Positions 37,001-50,814 are shown, numbered from the stretch's first letter. The stretch: DNA of 64,000 nucleotides from Trogon surrucura (GCA_020746105.1 CM036621.1:50006264-50070263), one strand, 5' to 3'. Numbers and translations: made by a program. Notes: generated from the letters alone by a model not told the origin.

Positions 37001-38219
37001 TTAGCCAAGTAGAGGTGGGACTTGCTACCAAGCACGTAGGAGGCAGGGGAGCAAGTATACTGATGTATTAATTAACTAGTATAAGGATTAATTAGGTTTT
37101 GTGTTAACAGCGCAGGTTTGGTAATGCTGGAGTAGTTTCATTTGCATTGGGATAGAAGCAAAAGGCTTATTTATGGGCTCTTCTCCTTCTGTCCCCCAAA
37201 GTTTTCGAATCTGAATTCTTTTAAAAGAAGTGCATTGCACAAACAGACTGGTGTGTGCACAAGGAGAAGGGGACTATTTTAAACCATGTAACATATTGGT
37301 AATTTAATATTGAGATGATGATGAGATACAATATACCTGGGTGAATTTTCTCTTAATGACTTGATCTGAGAAAATGGGGTTTTTCCAATTCAAATCTGAA
37401 TGAAAGGTCACTATGCTAGTTGCATGAATCAAAAGTTGAAGATACCAGCTTCAGTTAATATCAGTGTGTTTAAACTAATTTTGTCACTGAAATTTAAAAC
37501 CAGCTTGAGATTTTAGTAAAATTGCTTACAACAAAATTATGACGCTTCTTCATATAGTTAAAAAAACTATCCAATTTCTTTTTCCAGGTCAAAACCTTGA
37601 TGTATGTCATACAATGTAGCAAAAAGGTTACGAAGAAATGAGTATATTTCTTTCCTTATATTAAAAATTCTTGCCTATCTCTGTTAAGCAGTTTAAGCTG
37701 CTCTTAGCAAAGACAGGCGTTTTTGAATGTTTTTAAATTTTTTTGTTTTCAATGATATTGGCAGGTACTTCTCGTGTCGTGAAGGTATTTGACTTGCCTC
37801 CTCTTAAACTATTATTTCTGTGCAGAATCAAACTGGGGAAAGTACTACTTGCTTTTGGAAACCTCTCAACTACCTGAGAAAAGGAGAGGTTTGCTGCTGT
37901 TTCAATGGGACCTTGGTACTGAAGATGCTTTACTTTGTTATTTAGTCATTTATTGATAACTTCTCAGTTGCTGTGACTGGAAATGTCTGTAAGAGGAGGA
38001 AAACACTGACATCTAGTGCCTAAAAACAAAGCACCTAAACATGCACCCACACTCCAGTTTTGGCCCTCCTCAGCTGGCTGTGGAGTGTCCAAGAATATTC
38101 CAGACTGATGTATATTATGGATATTATATTAAGATAACAGTTTAGCTCTGAATCTGTGAAAGGATGCTCTTGGTTTGGGTGCTCAATATCACAATATGTA
38201 GCTGGCAGGTGGCTGGTGA
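37001..38219. other. Intergenic AT-rich DNA
   Basis: No frame over 60 codons carries a recognisable product. I see no mobile element until the CR1 at 38,220. Confidence 0.5.
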
Positions 38220-39243
38220 GACAGGAGAATAAAAAATATTTTTACAAATACATTAACATTAAAAAGAGACCAAGGAGAATCTTCCCGCTTTATTGGATGA
38301 GAGGGGGGACGTTGCCACCAAGGATGAGGAAAAGGCTGAGGTACTTAATGCCACCTTTTCCTCAGTCTTTCATAGTCAGACCAGCTATCCTCAGGGTATT
38401 CAGCACCCAGAGCCGGAAGACAGGGACAGAGAGAAGAATGAATGCCACTTAATCCAGGAGGAAGCAGTTAAAGACTTGCTATGCCACCTGGACACTCACA
38501 AGTCTATGGGGTCTGGTGGGATCCACTTGAGAGTGCTGAGGGAGCTGGTGAGGAGCTTGCCAAACCACTCTCCATCATTTCTCAGCAGTTCTGGTTAACA
38601 GGAGAGCTCCCAGATGACTGGAGGCTTACCCATGTGACACCCATCTACAAGGAGGGCCAGAAGGAGGTTCTGAGGAACTACAAGCCTCTTAGCCTGACCT
38701 CAGTACCGGGGTAGATTATGGAGGGGTCCATCTTGTGTGCGCTCACATGGCACATGCAGGACAACCAGGGGATCAGGCCCAGCCAGCACAGGTTTATGAA
38801 AGGCAGGTCCTGCTTGAGAGCCCGATCTCCTTCTATGACCAGGTGACCTGCCTAGTGGATGAAGGGAGGGCTGTGGACATTGCCTACCTGGACTTTAGAA
38901 AAGCCTTTGACAACATCTCCTTCCTACAGCATTCTGCTGGAGAAGCTGGCAGCTCATGGCGTAGACAGGTGAGTTTGCTGACTTAAAACCTGGCTGGGTG
39001 GCCAAGCCCAGAGAGTGGTGGTGAAGGGAGTTAAACCCAGTTGGCAGCTGGTCACTGGTCATGTTCCCCAGGGCTTATTAAATACCTTTATCGATGATCT
39101 GGATGAGGGGACTGAATGTACCCTCACTAAGTTTGCAGAGGATACTAAGTTGGGTGGTGGTGTTGATCTGCTGGAGAGAAGGAGAACAGGAGAACTCTAC
39201 AGAGGGACCTGGACATGTTGGATCAATGGGCTGAAGTCAATTG
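38220..39243 (+). mobile_element. CR1 LINE reverse transcriptase fragment, heavily decayed, 3' end missing
   Basis: Several short frames in different phases read in order as CR1 reverse transcriptase: KKYFYKYIN and the EKAEVLNATFSSVF region (38,220-38,370), HLDTHKSMGSGGIHLRVLREL (38,480-38,570), SIISQQFWLTGELPDDWR and NYKPLSLTSVPG (to 38,714), DIAYLDFRKAFDNI (about 38,876-38,920), and the palm C-block (39,060-39,160). Frameshifts separate almost every block. In the palm, the segment after the VPQG word has lost the SVLGPVLF portion, and the catalytic FADD reads FAED. Homology stops near 39,243, before the C-terminal region and 3' UTR. It is a much older copy than the one at 30.4-31.5 kb. Confidence 0.9.
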
Positions 39244-40371
39244 TGTGAGGATTTCCAGCAAGTGCTTCCAAAGAATTTCAGAGTTCCACAGTGCAAGGGA
39301 CCAAAATTTTCAGGAATTAACAATCCTGGCAGCAGGATTTCTCTCCCCAGGCTCACTCCTTAAGCTGATCTTCAAAAAATAAACAAAAAAAAAACCAGGA
39401 AAAAAGCCCAACCCCTTAAAATTATACGCCTAGATCTGATCGTTTTTCCCACTGCAAATGGAGAAACCTGTGCAAACTCTACTTAAAATGTTTTTCATGC
39501 CGAGCAAACACTAAAATGTATTCCTTTCCTGTTTCTTATGCTGCTGCTTCTTTTATTTTGTTTTTCTTTACCTTCCTTGTTTTATTGTTCTGACCAAGAG
39601 AGTCTTGTTGAGACACTTAAAAGCAAGAGGGAGCTCACAGGCAGGGTCTCAGGTTCTCTTTATGCAATGGGTATGAGTTTGCCTTTTCCTCGAGAGCCAG
39701 TTCCTCCTCCCCACACTCTTCCTCTCACTGTAATCCGCAGCACATTTAACTTGTCCAATACTTAGGCACCATGAGTTTTACGGCAGATGGCTTTTTAAAC
39801 CAAGGCTGCCTACTGATTTTTAACTGGTATTTTATTTTAATTTTGAAATTTAACTTGGGTTTTGGGTTTTGATTTTTGATTTTAATTATTTATTATATAG
39901 TAATTTCAAGGCCATTGTGAAAATAGCAAAACCAAGCCCTGGTTTGCTTTGGTACCACTGTCCCCTCATGCCCTTACCCCTTCCCCATATTTTTATGCTT
40001 AATGACGTTTTTAGTCAGGCTGCAAGACAAATAGTGCAGACATCCATAGTTAAGCCAACTAAGGGAGGGCAAAAATGTAGTGGACTTTGCAAGGTCATTT
40101 TTGTAGGTCAGGCTTCAGTAGCAAAACTGAGTAAAAACACAACTTCTGCCCCTGCAAGACCCCAGATCACAGAAGAGCATTTGAAATTTCCGTTCAGGCT
40201 GATAATGTACCAACTTAACCTCTTTAAAAGCGAACAGAAAAAAACTCAACCAAGCAAACAAAAAAAAAAGTCAAGTATTTCCAGGGGCAGGAACCAGCAA
40301 GGCGAGTATTAACTCACAAGTTATTTCTACAGGGGACTCTGGTATTTCCAGGTACAATCACGAACGAAGCG

Positions 40372-40427
40372 AAATTGCTTTTGTGTAGACGCTGTCCTAA
40401 AATTGCTTTTGTGTAGACGCTGTCCTA
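40372..40427 (+). repeat. 28-bp perfect tandem duplication
   Basis: Two identical 28-base units lie back to back (40,372-40,399 and 40,400-40,427). Each contains TTGCTTTTGTGTAGACGCTG. The perfect identity suggests a recent slippage duplication or an assembly artefact. Confidence 0.95.
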
Positions 40428-43400
40428 AAATAGCTTTACCAGAATTCCCAGATGCAAAGTGACGGAAGTCCCTTGCCTTGCTCATGTTATACTGTGCTGG
40501 TGAGCTGAAAGGAGCAGGGAGGATGGCCAGCCTATGGCATGAGCTGGGAGCCACATTGACTGGGCTATTAAAAAGAGTATATATACAGCTGACTATACTT
40601 ATTTCTCTAGAGAAAATATTCAAGTCTTTAAAATCAGTTAAGAAATCAACTCAGTGGCCTGGAATGATTATAGGGCATTTCTCACTTGTTTTTTTTTATG
40701 TAACCCATTAAGTATATCTTACATTTTTCTTCCTATTTCTGCTATTATGTGTCATTTGAAGTTTCCAAGTCTGAATAACTATATTTATGGGATTAGACAG
40801 TAGACACGTTGATGAGGTTTGATAACTGGGATCTAAGCTCAGGAGCAAGGATTTCTTTTGGTCTGCCATAAATAACCCATTTTGTATTTATTTTCCATCT
40901 CTTACTGGTGGAATGAAATAGTGAACACATTCTAGCTACTTTTGTTTCATTCTGGCCACTAAAATATAGAAATTAAAGAAACTTTCTACGCCAGCCTGTC
41001 TTTTAGGAGAGCTGAAATCATATTGGAGTTATTAAACTATAGTATCTAGTGAGGGGAGAAGTAATTATTTCCTGTAACATCTTTCTTTATCAAGAATTTT
41101 GTTGTAACCCTGGATGCAAAATTATTCCACTAGTATTATAAACTGTGGTGTAATGTCTTATAAGGTCACCTCTTGCTACCCTGGAGAAACCTTTATGTTA
41201 TGACTTAAATTATACATTCATAACCTGTGCCAAAAATGAAGATGAATATAATAGAAGTGGATAGCTAATGTGTCTAGGTGGCATTTGAGCCAAGATATTT
41301 TTGTAATATATGAGTGAGAACATGAAATAAATTAGTAATATTTTTCTCTAGACAGAAAAGGAGCCAAACTCACTTGTCTTTAACAGTGTTTTTCCAATTT
41401 TTCGTCAATAGAAATAGTGTCAGTGAATCTCGAATTTGCTTTTAGCTTCACTGTTGGTTCTCTAGTGGTTTTTTTTTTGTTATGGTTGCCTGTGATTTTT
41501 GTTTTATTTTTTTAATGTCTTTTCTTTAGATAGAAGAAGAAAAGTCTGAAGCTGAGTTTGTCCCTCAGCTATCAAGTTGATGGTCTCTAATTTGAAGTCT
41601 CCCTTGATCCTTTGCTTCACCCTTCCTCATTCCCCGCAAAGACTTGGAGAGGATGCAGTGCAGAGCACCATGTGCTGCTGCCTCTCCTGCTCCTCTAAAA
41701 TTAAGTCTAGCCAGGCATGGGTAGGAGGACAATGAAGAGAATTTCCCACAAAACATTTTGCTGTTGGAAAACATGAGGGTTTTTTTCAAATAAAACAGGA
41801 GGGAGAAATGCATCAGTTGTAATAGTCGATGGACAGACAAATATCAAACATGGAACATCTACTTTTTACCCACTCATTTCAATGTTGAAATGCTTCACTT
41901 GAACATTCTTTGGTTTTGACTTTGTGCTGCTTTTTGTTTTAGCCTTAAGTATAGGATGCTGCAATGAAGAATCCATAAGGTAGAGAAATAGGATTACCTA
42001 TATAAAATTTCAGCTTTATTGGAAAGAAATTACTTGGTATTTTTGAATTAAACTATTTTTGTGGGCTTTTTTTTTTTTCCCCTTGCATCTTTGATTTATC
42101 CTTAAATGCTGTATTGCTGGGATGGGGAGTTTATTTCTGACTTTTTCTGCATAACCACATCTCTGTGACAGCTGAGTTGTTTTAAGGGCATCAAAGCATG
42201 TAAACTGCTTCAGACTCAAAGCGGCTTCTATCTAACTACTCTCAGCTACAGCCTGTATTGTGCTTTTTTGCGTGTGCCTTTTTTTTTTTTAATACCAGCA
42301 GTTACATTATTATAGCAAGGTTGTTTGCCTCGCCAAAAAAATTCCTAATGCCCATCAGCAGAGACAGGTTTCTGACACATGCGGCGGTTCTGCCGATCGT
42401 ATATCAAGTGACCCTTGTAATAGGTGAGCATCAACTGGCAGTGAAGTTTCAGCATTAAACTTTAACTTCTCTCATCTGGGGTCTTAATTGAGCTTTGAAA
42501 TGTTTGATGGCTTGGCTGACCTTTTTCTGGGTTAGCTGGAGACTGAGATTTGTCTGCCAGGAGAGAAGCTGACAAGGAAGCCTTGGAGCACACCACTTTA
42601 TTGGCTTCAATTAGACAGCGTGATCTGGTGTCTCTCAGTTTAGAAATACCTCTGAGCATTTTATGGGTTTTGAATGGAGCTACTGGAAAAAGATGACACT
42701 GGGAACGCCAAGAATTTTACAAACAATAGGCAAGGAGTAGAAGTTGAGGAGCTACTTGCATTAAATGCAGGGATTGTATTGTAGTTCTAAAGCATTTCTA
42801 AACCTCCCTTTCCCTGCAGAAAATCTCCCAGGGGTGTGGCAAACTCCCCCCACTAGAGGAGAAGACCAGCATTGTCATCTACCCCAGCCCCCTTCCCTGC
42901 TGCCACAGGAACAGGTTGCGTTGAGATCTTTGCTGAAAAAACCTTATGGTTTGCAGAAAAAAAAAAATCCTTTTCTGACCTGAATCTATTTTGGAAACCT
43001 GCAATTTTCTCCAAGACTAGCAAAAAAATTTTTTTTCTTTAGATCCAGCTCGGCACTACATAGAGAGACATAGGATACATGTGATGAATGCAGAGATTAC
43101 ACGTGTAGATTTTTTTACCTGACTCTACAAACATTCTTCATCACACCATCTGTATTTCTCTGTGCTGACATTTGTTTTGCTGGCCCCGGTAGAGCTCAGC
43201 ACTGGTACTGTGTTCTGAACCTCTTGATTGGGATGCGATCCCTCGTCACTCTGTAATTAGTCTGAGAGCCATGAGACCTCAGGTCTGCAGGTTTGTGCAG
43301 GAGGCAAAGGGCAATATCAACCACAGAAGGTAAGCATCAAGGCAGGCAGCTAAATTCAGCCTGAGGGGTGATTTGAGGCAGATCACCTAAGGAGGGGGGC

Positions 43401-44091
43401 TTGTTTGAGGGTGCTGCAGTGCCTGCATGTCACTAGGGGCGAGGAGACAAAACATCCCTTGGGATGCTGCTCTTCAAACCTCTGTTCTTGACAGCAAAAG
43501 GGAATTTGGTGAAAACAAATCCTCTGAAGTCCTGCTCTAAGGATGACCAGGCTTGTCTCAGACCAGCGGCATCCCAGCCCGCAGGTAGTACCTGTATTCC
43601 CACTGGGCTTGTGAGCCGTCTCATTAGCAGGAGTATGGGCTGCAGATCAGACCCCAGGGAGAGGATAGAGTGAAGAGGAGGAGAAAGGCTGGCTTCTTTC
43701 CAGCCCCAAAGAGAAGGGGAAACCCTTCGGTGCTTGAAGTGACATTGGCAGCCAGACAAGTGTGGCCCGTTTTGGTAGAGATGATGAAATCACCTATTAT
43801 TAACCTTGATGTGCATGACGCTGATATCTAACCCGGGACTCCCCAACAGTCCCACTCTCGTAGTAGCATCCCCATGCTTTTAGAATTCCTTTCCCTTTGG
43901 CTGATAGCTTGTTAACTATTGACCTCCTGCAATAACATTTTATCTCGTTTTTATGATTCAAGAGCATTGCAAAAGAAATACTAAGATGAATACAGTCAAT
44001 TACCTTACCTTCATCCTTCAGAGCATTGGCTTAACCCCAGCCACTGAATAATTGCACCTGCAAAATAAGTTTTATTGGAAGAAACAAGAGT

Positions 44092-44154
44092 GAGGGTTGG
44101 AACTAGATGATCTTTAACATCCTTTCCAACCCAAACCACTCTGTGATTCTCTGA
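44092..44154 (+). mobile_element. CR1 LINE 3' tail fragment
   Basis: GAGGGTTGGAACTAGATGATC, then CATCCTTTCCAACCCAAACC and the terminal CTCTGTGATTCTCTGA match the last 60 bases of CR1 in plus orientation. Confidence 0.9.
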
Positions 44155-45719
44155 CTTGGCAGCCAGCAGAGATCAACATCGGTTACATTTGTAAAACTGT
44201 TTCAAGCTTGGCTTGAGACTACATTGTTGGTTCATGTCAGTGACAGATTTGCTAAGTATATATTCAGTAACGGACTATTTATTGTACATAGTTTAGTCCA
44301 TAATCTATTCATTTTCCATTGCCAGCACATCGCGCAGTAATGCATTGTAGCTAATCAAAAATCCAACCTGTGCAGAAACCTTTTGACTCTTTCACTTGTC
44401 ATTTATTTTCTTATTGAGAGTAACTCCAGGAAAGCTCAGTTTCTCAGCAAAACTCGGCCAGTTATTTTTCCTGCTCTGGTAGGCCTTGGTTCTCACCTCA
44501 CCAGTGATGTTCCATGGAGATCATGGTTTAAGCACCATCCAGTCAGAACCACTGTGGAGAAGGGCAGCAATGGGGGCTGATGAGCAGAGGACTGTGGAGT
44601 TGGAGGCTATGAGTCTATGAACAGAAGTATATTTAAGGCTCAAAGTTCTGCAGTGAGACTTGCAGATTGGGAAAAAAATGAAGTGGGGAGACTGAAACAT
44701 CATTGTGGATGGCTTACCGCTAGGCTGTCAACATTCAAGTGCTCCCACTCCTACCTGCCTCTTATTTCCAGCTCAGGAAGCTGAGCTGTGCAACAGAGAT
44801 GGCAATTTCTAATAGCACCTCACACTTTTTTTTTCTTTTTTTTTTATTTTGATAAAAGTGTCTGAAGTGCTCAGGGAGTTATTTGCGTGAAAAGTGAATC
44901 CAGGAATTGCTTATACAGAGGAGAAGTGCAGGACAGGCACTGAAGCGCTACTGGGGATGCAAGCATTTGATTTCCAGCACATGTAAACTGAAACTCCACC
45001 ATGTGGTATGGGCACAACCCATATGCTTGGGCCACAGTAATGTGCACGAGCTGTTGGGGATGAGACTGGGCAGAGGAGCAACCTCCCAGCCCTCCGTGGC
45101 ATAGCCAAAGTAGTGTTTGGACCCCACAGTTGGTGTGGGGGAGAGGCTGTATGGGAGGAGCAGGATGGAGAATGCCACAGGGGCCTCTTACCCCTTCTTG
45201 GTACCAGGGTGAATGGGCAGGAAGGACTTAGTGCATTTTTTTTCCCTTCCATCCCAGCTATGTCCACTGCCCACACACCCTGAGCCATTCTTCAGGGCCC
45301 TGGGGCAGCACCCAGCTCAGCTTTCCCAGACCTCTGCAGCAGCAAATCCTGCTTTTTTGTCACCTATTGAGGACACCTTCTTTGGGCAAACATCATCTTC
45401 ACCTGGGCTTAGCACTGACTTGATGTTACCAGGGGTAGTTTTCCCATGTTTAGAAGGACAACTTGTCTCTCTTCCGTTTGCATGGCAACATCCAAGCAAG
45501 GAGAACATGTGTTGGCAGCAGCCAACGTGGTGATGTGCTCTTCTGCATTTGTGTGTTCTGTGTAAACCTGGGGAAGAGGCTCAGCTCACTCAGTTCTGCC
45601 TTTGGTTTTATCTCCCTCCCGTCCTACCAGTGATGAGCAACTGTGGAACAGGAGTGAAACCCTTACATCCCACCCACCGCCTGGGGAGCCAGCTGCCTAC
45701 ATACCTGTAAAGTGGGGTG

Positions 45720-46020
45720 CTCCCCCCGCCCCAGCGATGCTAGAGCTACAGGGGGTGTAATTCCAGCATTTTAGGCCGAGGGTTGTCTGTGTGCCGCCCG
45801 TAAATGTTATATTTCGGCAGCAGAGGCGCCGTGAGAGGGCACTGTTGTATTGCAGGAGGAAGATGCTGAGGAGTCGGAGCGGGAGGAGGCGGCACCGGCG
45901 GCATCGCCGGCGGTCTCCGGGAGTGTTTTTTATTGTGTCGAGTCGTGGTGCCGTGCACCAGGGAGTAGTTGCAACAGACTCCTTGTTGCAAAATTAAATT
46001 TTGCGTTTAAAGGGATTTAG
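45720..46020 (+). other. Short CpG-dense patch with possible exon
   Basis: About 20 CpGs lie in 45,725-45,960 (counted by eye), with GC-rich triplet runs such as CGGCGGCATCGCCGGCGG. An AG at 45,854-45,855 is followed by an open frame to a TAG at 46,018-46,020 (54 codons) that begins with an acidic, Glu-rich stretch. An overlapping Arg-rich frame with an ATG runs at 45,791-45,997. The polypyrimidine tract before the AG is poor and I recognise neither product. It could be a terminal exon of an unannotated transcript or simply GC-rich DNA. Confidence 0.2.
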
Positions 46021-49000
46021 AGATGTAAGTAAAAGCCATTTCTTTTTCAGAGCAAAAAGAAGCAGCACCCAAGGAATGAAAAGTGGCTCTTTATCCCCCC
46101 AAATTGGTGGCTCGTGGGTGGGCAGATGCCCAGGATGCCCCACTACAGCCCACCGCTCCTGAGCTGACTCTTAGCCAAACCTCTACTCAGTAGCCACCCC
46201 AGCTGCTTGCCTGCTGGTGTAACTCTTTGCTCCTCAAGCCCCAAGGAGGTGGTTACACCACAGGTTCTTCTCTGCTTTCAAAAGATTAAAAAGCCTCATT
46301 GGTGATAGCAATTTAAGCAGGTGAAAACATGCCATGTCATTTGCTTGAGTGGTGCAAAGCTGCCTTGTACTATCTCATTTTTCAAATGCTAAGTGATTCC
46401 AAATTATTTGCTCTTATTTGCTTTCATTTCTTGGAACCAAAAATGTTTGAGAGGTGCAAACCACTGCAGCTGAGTGTGTGTGTGGTAGTGAGATGCCTTC
46501 ATCTTTATTTGATATACTAGGACAGACGAATCTACACTAAACCAGAGCACCCACAGATAATTACCTTTCTTTTGTGAAAATTTACTTATGAGTATAAATG
46601 GCATCTCAAGATGGGAAAACAGGAGTTTAGGTACTTTACCTTTCTTTTACAAGGTCAAACGATGAGATGATAGTTTTCTTGTACTATTGTAGCAAAGCCA
46701 CCAGTTCATTTTATGTTCCTGTGCTGCACGACAAGAATATTCAGAGTGGGAGGGAAAGACAAAGTTTTGAGGGACCAGGTCTGCACCTCACAGTTGATGA
46801 AGGAGGTGGGGGGGTCTACCAAGGTGGGTGGATGAATGGTCTTGCCAGGGTAGACAGCGTGAACATCTCTGCACTGTTATATGCTAAGTGGGTCCTTAAT
46901 GTTCAAGCCAACCTCTTACTTCACTGCAGTTGTCTGTATTCTGGAAGTTTTCCTTAATATGTCAGAAAACCTGAGGGACTCAACAGCCTCAGCAATGGCT
47001 GGGAATGGGATTTATTCCTTACCTAAAACATACCCTGCTGTACCACTTTCCACAATGTTTGTCAGGCTAAGCAAAGTGAATGACCAACACAAGATGACTT
47101 TTTTGGTTGGTTGTTTTTTGTTTTTTTTTCTCGGGCTCCCTTAGTTTAAATTTTTGAGAGGAAAAGGATTTATCTCTGGGATCAAAATTTGCTTTTGAGT
47201 TGACTGATTCACTGCAAGCTCTGCTCCCGTCACACCCTCAGCTTCCTCCAACAGCAGGAGACGTGTGCAAACCAGCGGCAGCCTCACGTTATTTAAGATA
47301 ATTCATCTGCAAAGGCAGCGACATTTGTAACATCACCTTTCAGCAAGATGGCCCTTGTTCTCTGGAGAGCTGGAGGCTTGTCCAGCCCTTGATGGCTCCC
47401 CACGCCTTGCTCCTACAGTGGAGCTCAGCACCCAGAGGTCATTAGGAAAACAAGGTGAAGCCTCATCGAAGGTCAGGAAGCTGCTGGGAAAGAAGCCCCT
47501 TCCAGCACCGAGTTTAACAGCAGTATGACTAGCTGGCAGACATGATTTGTTGTAGTTGGTCTCTGATGTAGAGAGGAAAAAAAGGGTTGGTCATTTTGAT
47601 CTCTGGTAAGTCCAGTAAATATTGAAGAATGTGGTCCATCCATTCTTCACAGTCAAAAAAAATATCCATTCCAAAACATGATGGAGGGAATATCTCTCTG
47701 CCTGTGTCAGTGATGCTAAACTGGTATTTCAGTGAGAGGGTCTTCACCATGGGCAATTTTTCCGGGTAGATAAAAGAAACACGGTGGTACCAGAAATGCT
47801 ACTTACTCGTGGCTTTGTTAATCATGGAGATCACCAGAAGTAAATATATAACATCTGTCTTTCAGCCTGGGCCCATGAAGAGAGGATGGGTTAGTTCAAC
47901 AACTCTGTTTTTATTGAAATCCATCTTTGTTAGGTATCTCAGGGTTTCCAGTGATTAATACCTTTCCATAACACATCTCTGTATCAGCAGCAATGTCTGT
48001 TTACAGGGCAACATTTTTTTCACCTGCTTGTCAGCATGTCAAGCAGCACCAAAACACACAATCTCCTTCTGAATCCCACAGCTAATCCCCCATGTATTTA
48101 AACATCATGTCGTGTTAGTGATAGTATCGGAGTTGGGTTGACACAGCCATACTTCTGCATCCCTACGGAGAAGTGAGATGCTCAGAGGGTCTACCAGGGA
48201 GGTGCCACCAGTCAAGAGGGAAACCCTTCTCGGGATTGATTGTGGGAGTTTTTCACAGTTAACTGTAGATACACTTAAAGAAAGAAAAATAAAAAAAAAT
48301 AATGTTGGTTTAATGTTGACAACAGTGCTTTTGGGCATAGTGGGAGGTGTAATCTACTTAGTGTTCCACAGCACAACAGCCTTTCAATTCACATCTCTTT
48401 CATATGCAGTGGTGGCAAAGGTTGCCCCAGGTAGTGCAAGCCTCGTGATTCATTTCTGAGGAAGTTTTATTCATAACGAAGGAGGAAAACTTGATCAGTC
48501 TCTCCACAGAAGGGAAGAAGCACTTTAGGGGAGAAGTCATGAGAACGAAGACAGGCAGACAGATTTGTACGACTCATATACATAAAAATCCGTGCCTGGT
48601 AGACTTTAGCTGTGTTAAAGGTCTTATCATTTTTAGCTGTATTTCTCCAAACCACATAAATATTTCTGTCCATGGGAAAGGAAGGAAATTTAATTTTTCA
48701 TAAAAGCTCTACACTGATCCCATTATTAAAAATAGAGGGAAAAGGTATATTGGCAAGTCAAAGCAGTTGCAGCCGCGTAGTTGTTTTCAACAATCCTGTG
48801 AGTCACTACATCCAAACACACTTTCATTTCTCCCCATGGTTTAGACTAAATTATTGGAATTTTTGTACGTTTCTTTTTTTTTTAAAAAAAATGAAATCGT
48901 AGCTCTTTATTTTAAAGACTGTTACAATGAAAATTCAGATTATTCAAATTCATCAAGTGCATTGTATAAAGCAGTAACCACAGCTATTTTTTTTTTTTTA

Positions 49001-50128
49001 ATACCACAAGATATTCACTGGCTTTGCCACCTCATTCGGAGTCATAAATAAGCAGGCTGTTTACAAGACATTGCTACAGGGAGGAAAAATATAAAACTGA
49101 AAACTTGATCCAGCCAATGGCTGGAATTGTAATGAAGAACCTAAGTAGAAGGTAAACACCAGCTTAACATAATTCTTTGAACATAATTCTTGAGAAGTGA
49201 TGTGTATTAGCTGCAAAGGGGATCTGTACCTCAGGTCTTTACCTGTGTAGAGGTGTGTAATGGAAGCAGAGCCATATGCATATATAACTATAATGTACAT
49301 GAGAGCTGCCCAAACAGACGAGCGCAAATATTTGAGCTATATCACTTCTTTTTAAATCACAAAGATGGTGAACTTTTTTTTTAAAGAAATTGGACTATTT
49401 TAAAATAAAAGGATGCTGGCTGAAAGCATATCAGAGCTCTACAGGGATTTCTTGTGCCCTTTCAAGGGAGGATTTGCTGTGTTCTCAACCACATAAATAT
49501 TGTTTGGGGCTTGTTTTGGTTGTGCGTGTGTTTTGTTTTGCTTTTTTTTTTTTTTTAAACTCAGATGCTCGCCAAGCAAATTGAACCTTAGAAACATAAT
49601 TAGCTAGGGGCTGAACATTTAATCTTAAATTCTGAGTCTTCATTAAGTCTTAATTTAAACCTTAGAAATGGAAGCACACAATGATTCCCTGCTTGCAGGG
49701 ATGGATGCAGTTTGTGGCAGGTTTTTACCACAAAGAGTGAAAACTACTGGAATGAGGAAAGCTGCGAAAAAACGGCACTCAAGTCGGTAAGCGTTGAAGA
49801 GGTTGTATCATGGGTAGTGGGATGAAATCCAGACTTGAGTCACTTCTTGTGTCATGAGAGCAGGCTGATTAGGAAATGAAGAAGGTGGTATGGGAGGGCT
49901 GGGAGGCTTGGTGGGTTGAAGGGCAAAGGTTTTCCCTTTTGACAAGGGTTACTCCAAATCAGGATGGGGTGTTTTGAGGTTGGTTGTTTATTACCATGGG
50001 TAATGGAATCATCAGTTTTACCTAAGAAAGGGAGGGAAAGTGAGTATTTCTAAATTTCATTCATTTTTAGTCTGCTGAGATCAAATAAACCCATGGGACC
50101 TGAGATATATTTCTAGACTAGGGATGGT
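46021..50128. other. Intergenic DNA, no supported gene
   Basis: Short frames only. A/T runs lie near 48,880, 48,990 and 49,541-49,556. No mobile element is visible before 50,129. Confidence 0.5.
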
Positions 50129-50206
50129 ATTACAGAATGTCAGGGGTTGGAAGGGATCTCGAAAGATCATCTAGTCCAACCCCTTGCCAGAGCAGGATCT
50201 AGGGAG
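50129..50206 (-). mobile_element. CR1 LINE 3'-end fragment
   Basis: The plus strand has ATTACAGAATGTCAGGGGTT, GGAAGGGATCTCGAAAGATC, ATCTAGTCCAACCCCTTGCC and AGAGCAGGATCT, the reverse complement of a CR1 tail of a different subfamily from the CCATGGGCAGGG type elsewhere in the window. Confidence 0.88.
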
Positions 50207-50725
50207 AAAAAAAAAATGGAGGGAGAAAAATAAGACAGGACCTCGTATTTGCTTCTGTAAGTGCTTCTGCAAGCTGGGAAATTGTGGAGAAATGTGAAGG
50301 GGCTGTGATTTCTCCTACGCTTTCCCCTTTCTCAGTGATAAGAGGTGACACCTCTGAGGAGCGTGCCAGACCTTCTGTACACAGAACAAGGCCCCAAAAG
50401 CAGCAGAATTATAATCCCCATGACTGTGAGTGCCAAAGTCTGTTCTCCTGTCTGGTGTTGTCAGTGTGGTGGGACGTTTGTCATAACTTGAATAGCTTTC
50501 TTTTTTTCTTTTCTTTTTTAGCTAGTGGCCAAATAAGCTGAGAAGCAGTAAAGGATGTTAAACATAAATACGAAAATCAATTAAAAATAGAAAGTAAAAT
50601 ATTTATATATCATCTAGTACTAACTGAAAATTTATTTTTCTAGTGCAGAGTCTTAAAAAAAAGAAAAAAGAAAGAAAAAGCAGTGCAAGAAGAGAGCATT
50701 AACCTCACAAATGGCTGGATTCCAG

Positions 50726-50812
50726 GAAAAAAGAAAATAAAAAGGAGGGAAAAAAAAAGGGAGAGGAGAAAAAAAAAAAAAAAAAAGAAGGAAAGAAAAA
50801 AAAGGGAAAATT
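50726..50812 (+). repeat. Long A/G (purine) tract
   Basis: About 87 bases are almost entirely purine, including a run of 18 or so A. The complementary strand would read as Phe/Ser-rich low-complexity frames, so the long minus-strand frames over 50,640-51,086 are artefacts. The tract is a candidate for triplex formation or nucleosome exclusion. Confidence 0.85.
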
Positions 50813-50814
50813 TG

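Larger units (their letters stand above)
39244..45719. other. Intergenic DNA, no supported gene
   Basis: It contains the 28-bp duplication at 40,372-40,427 and a CR1 tail at 44,092-44,154. Other frames are short and without recognisable domains. T-runs occur near 41,471, 42,069 and 44,828. Confidence 0.5.
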
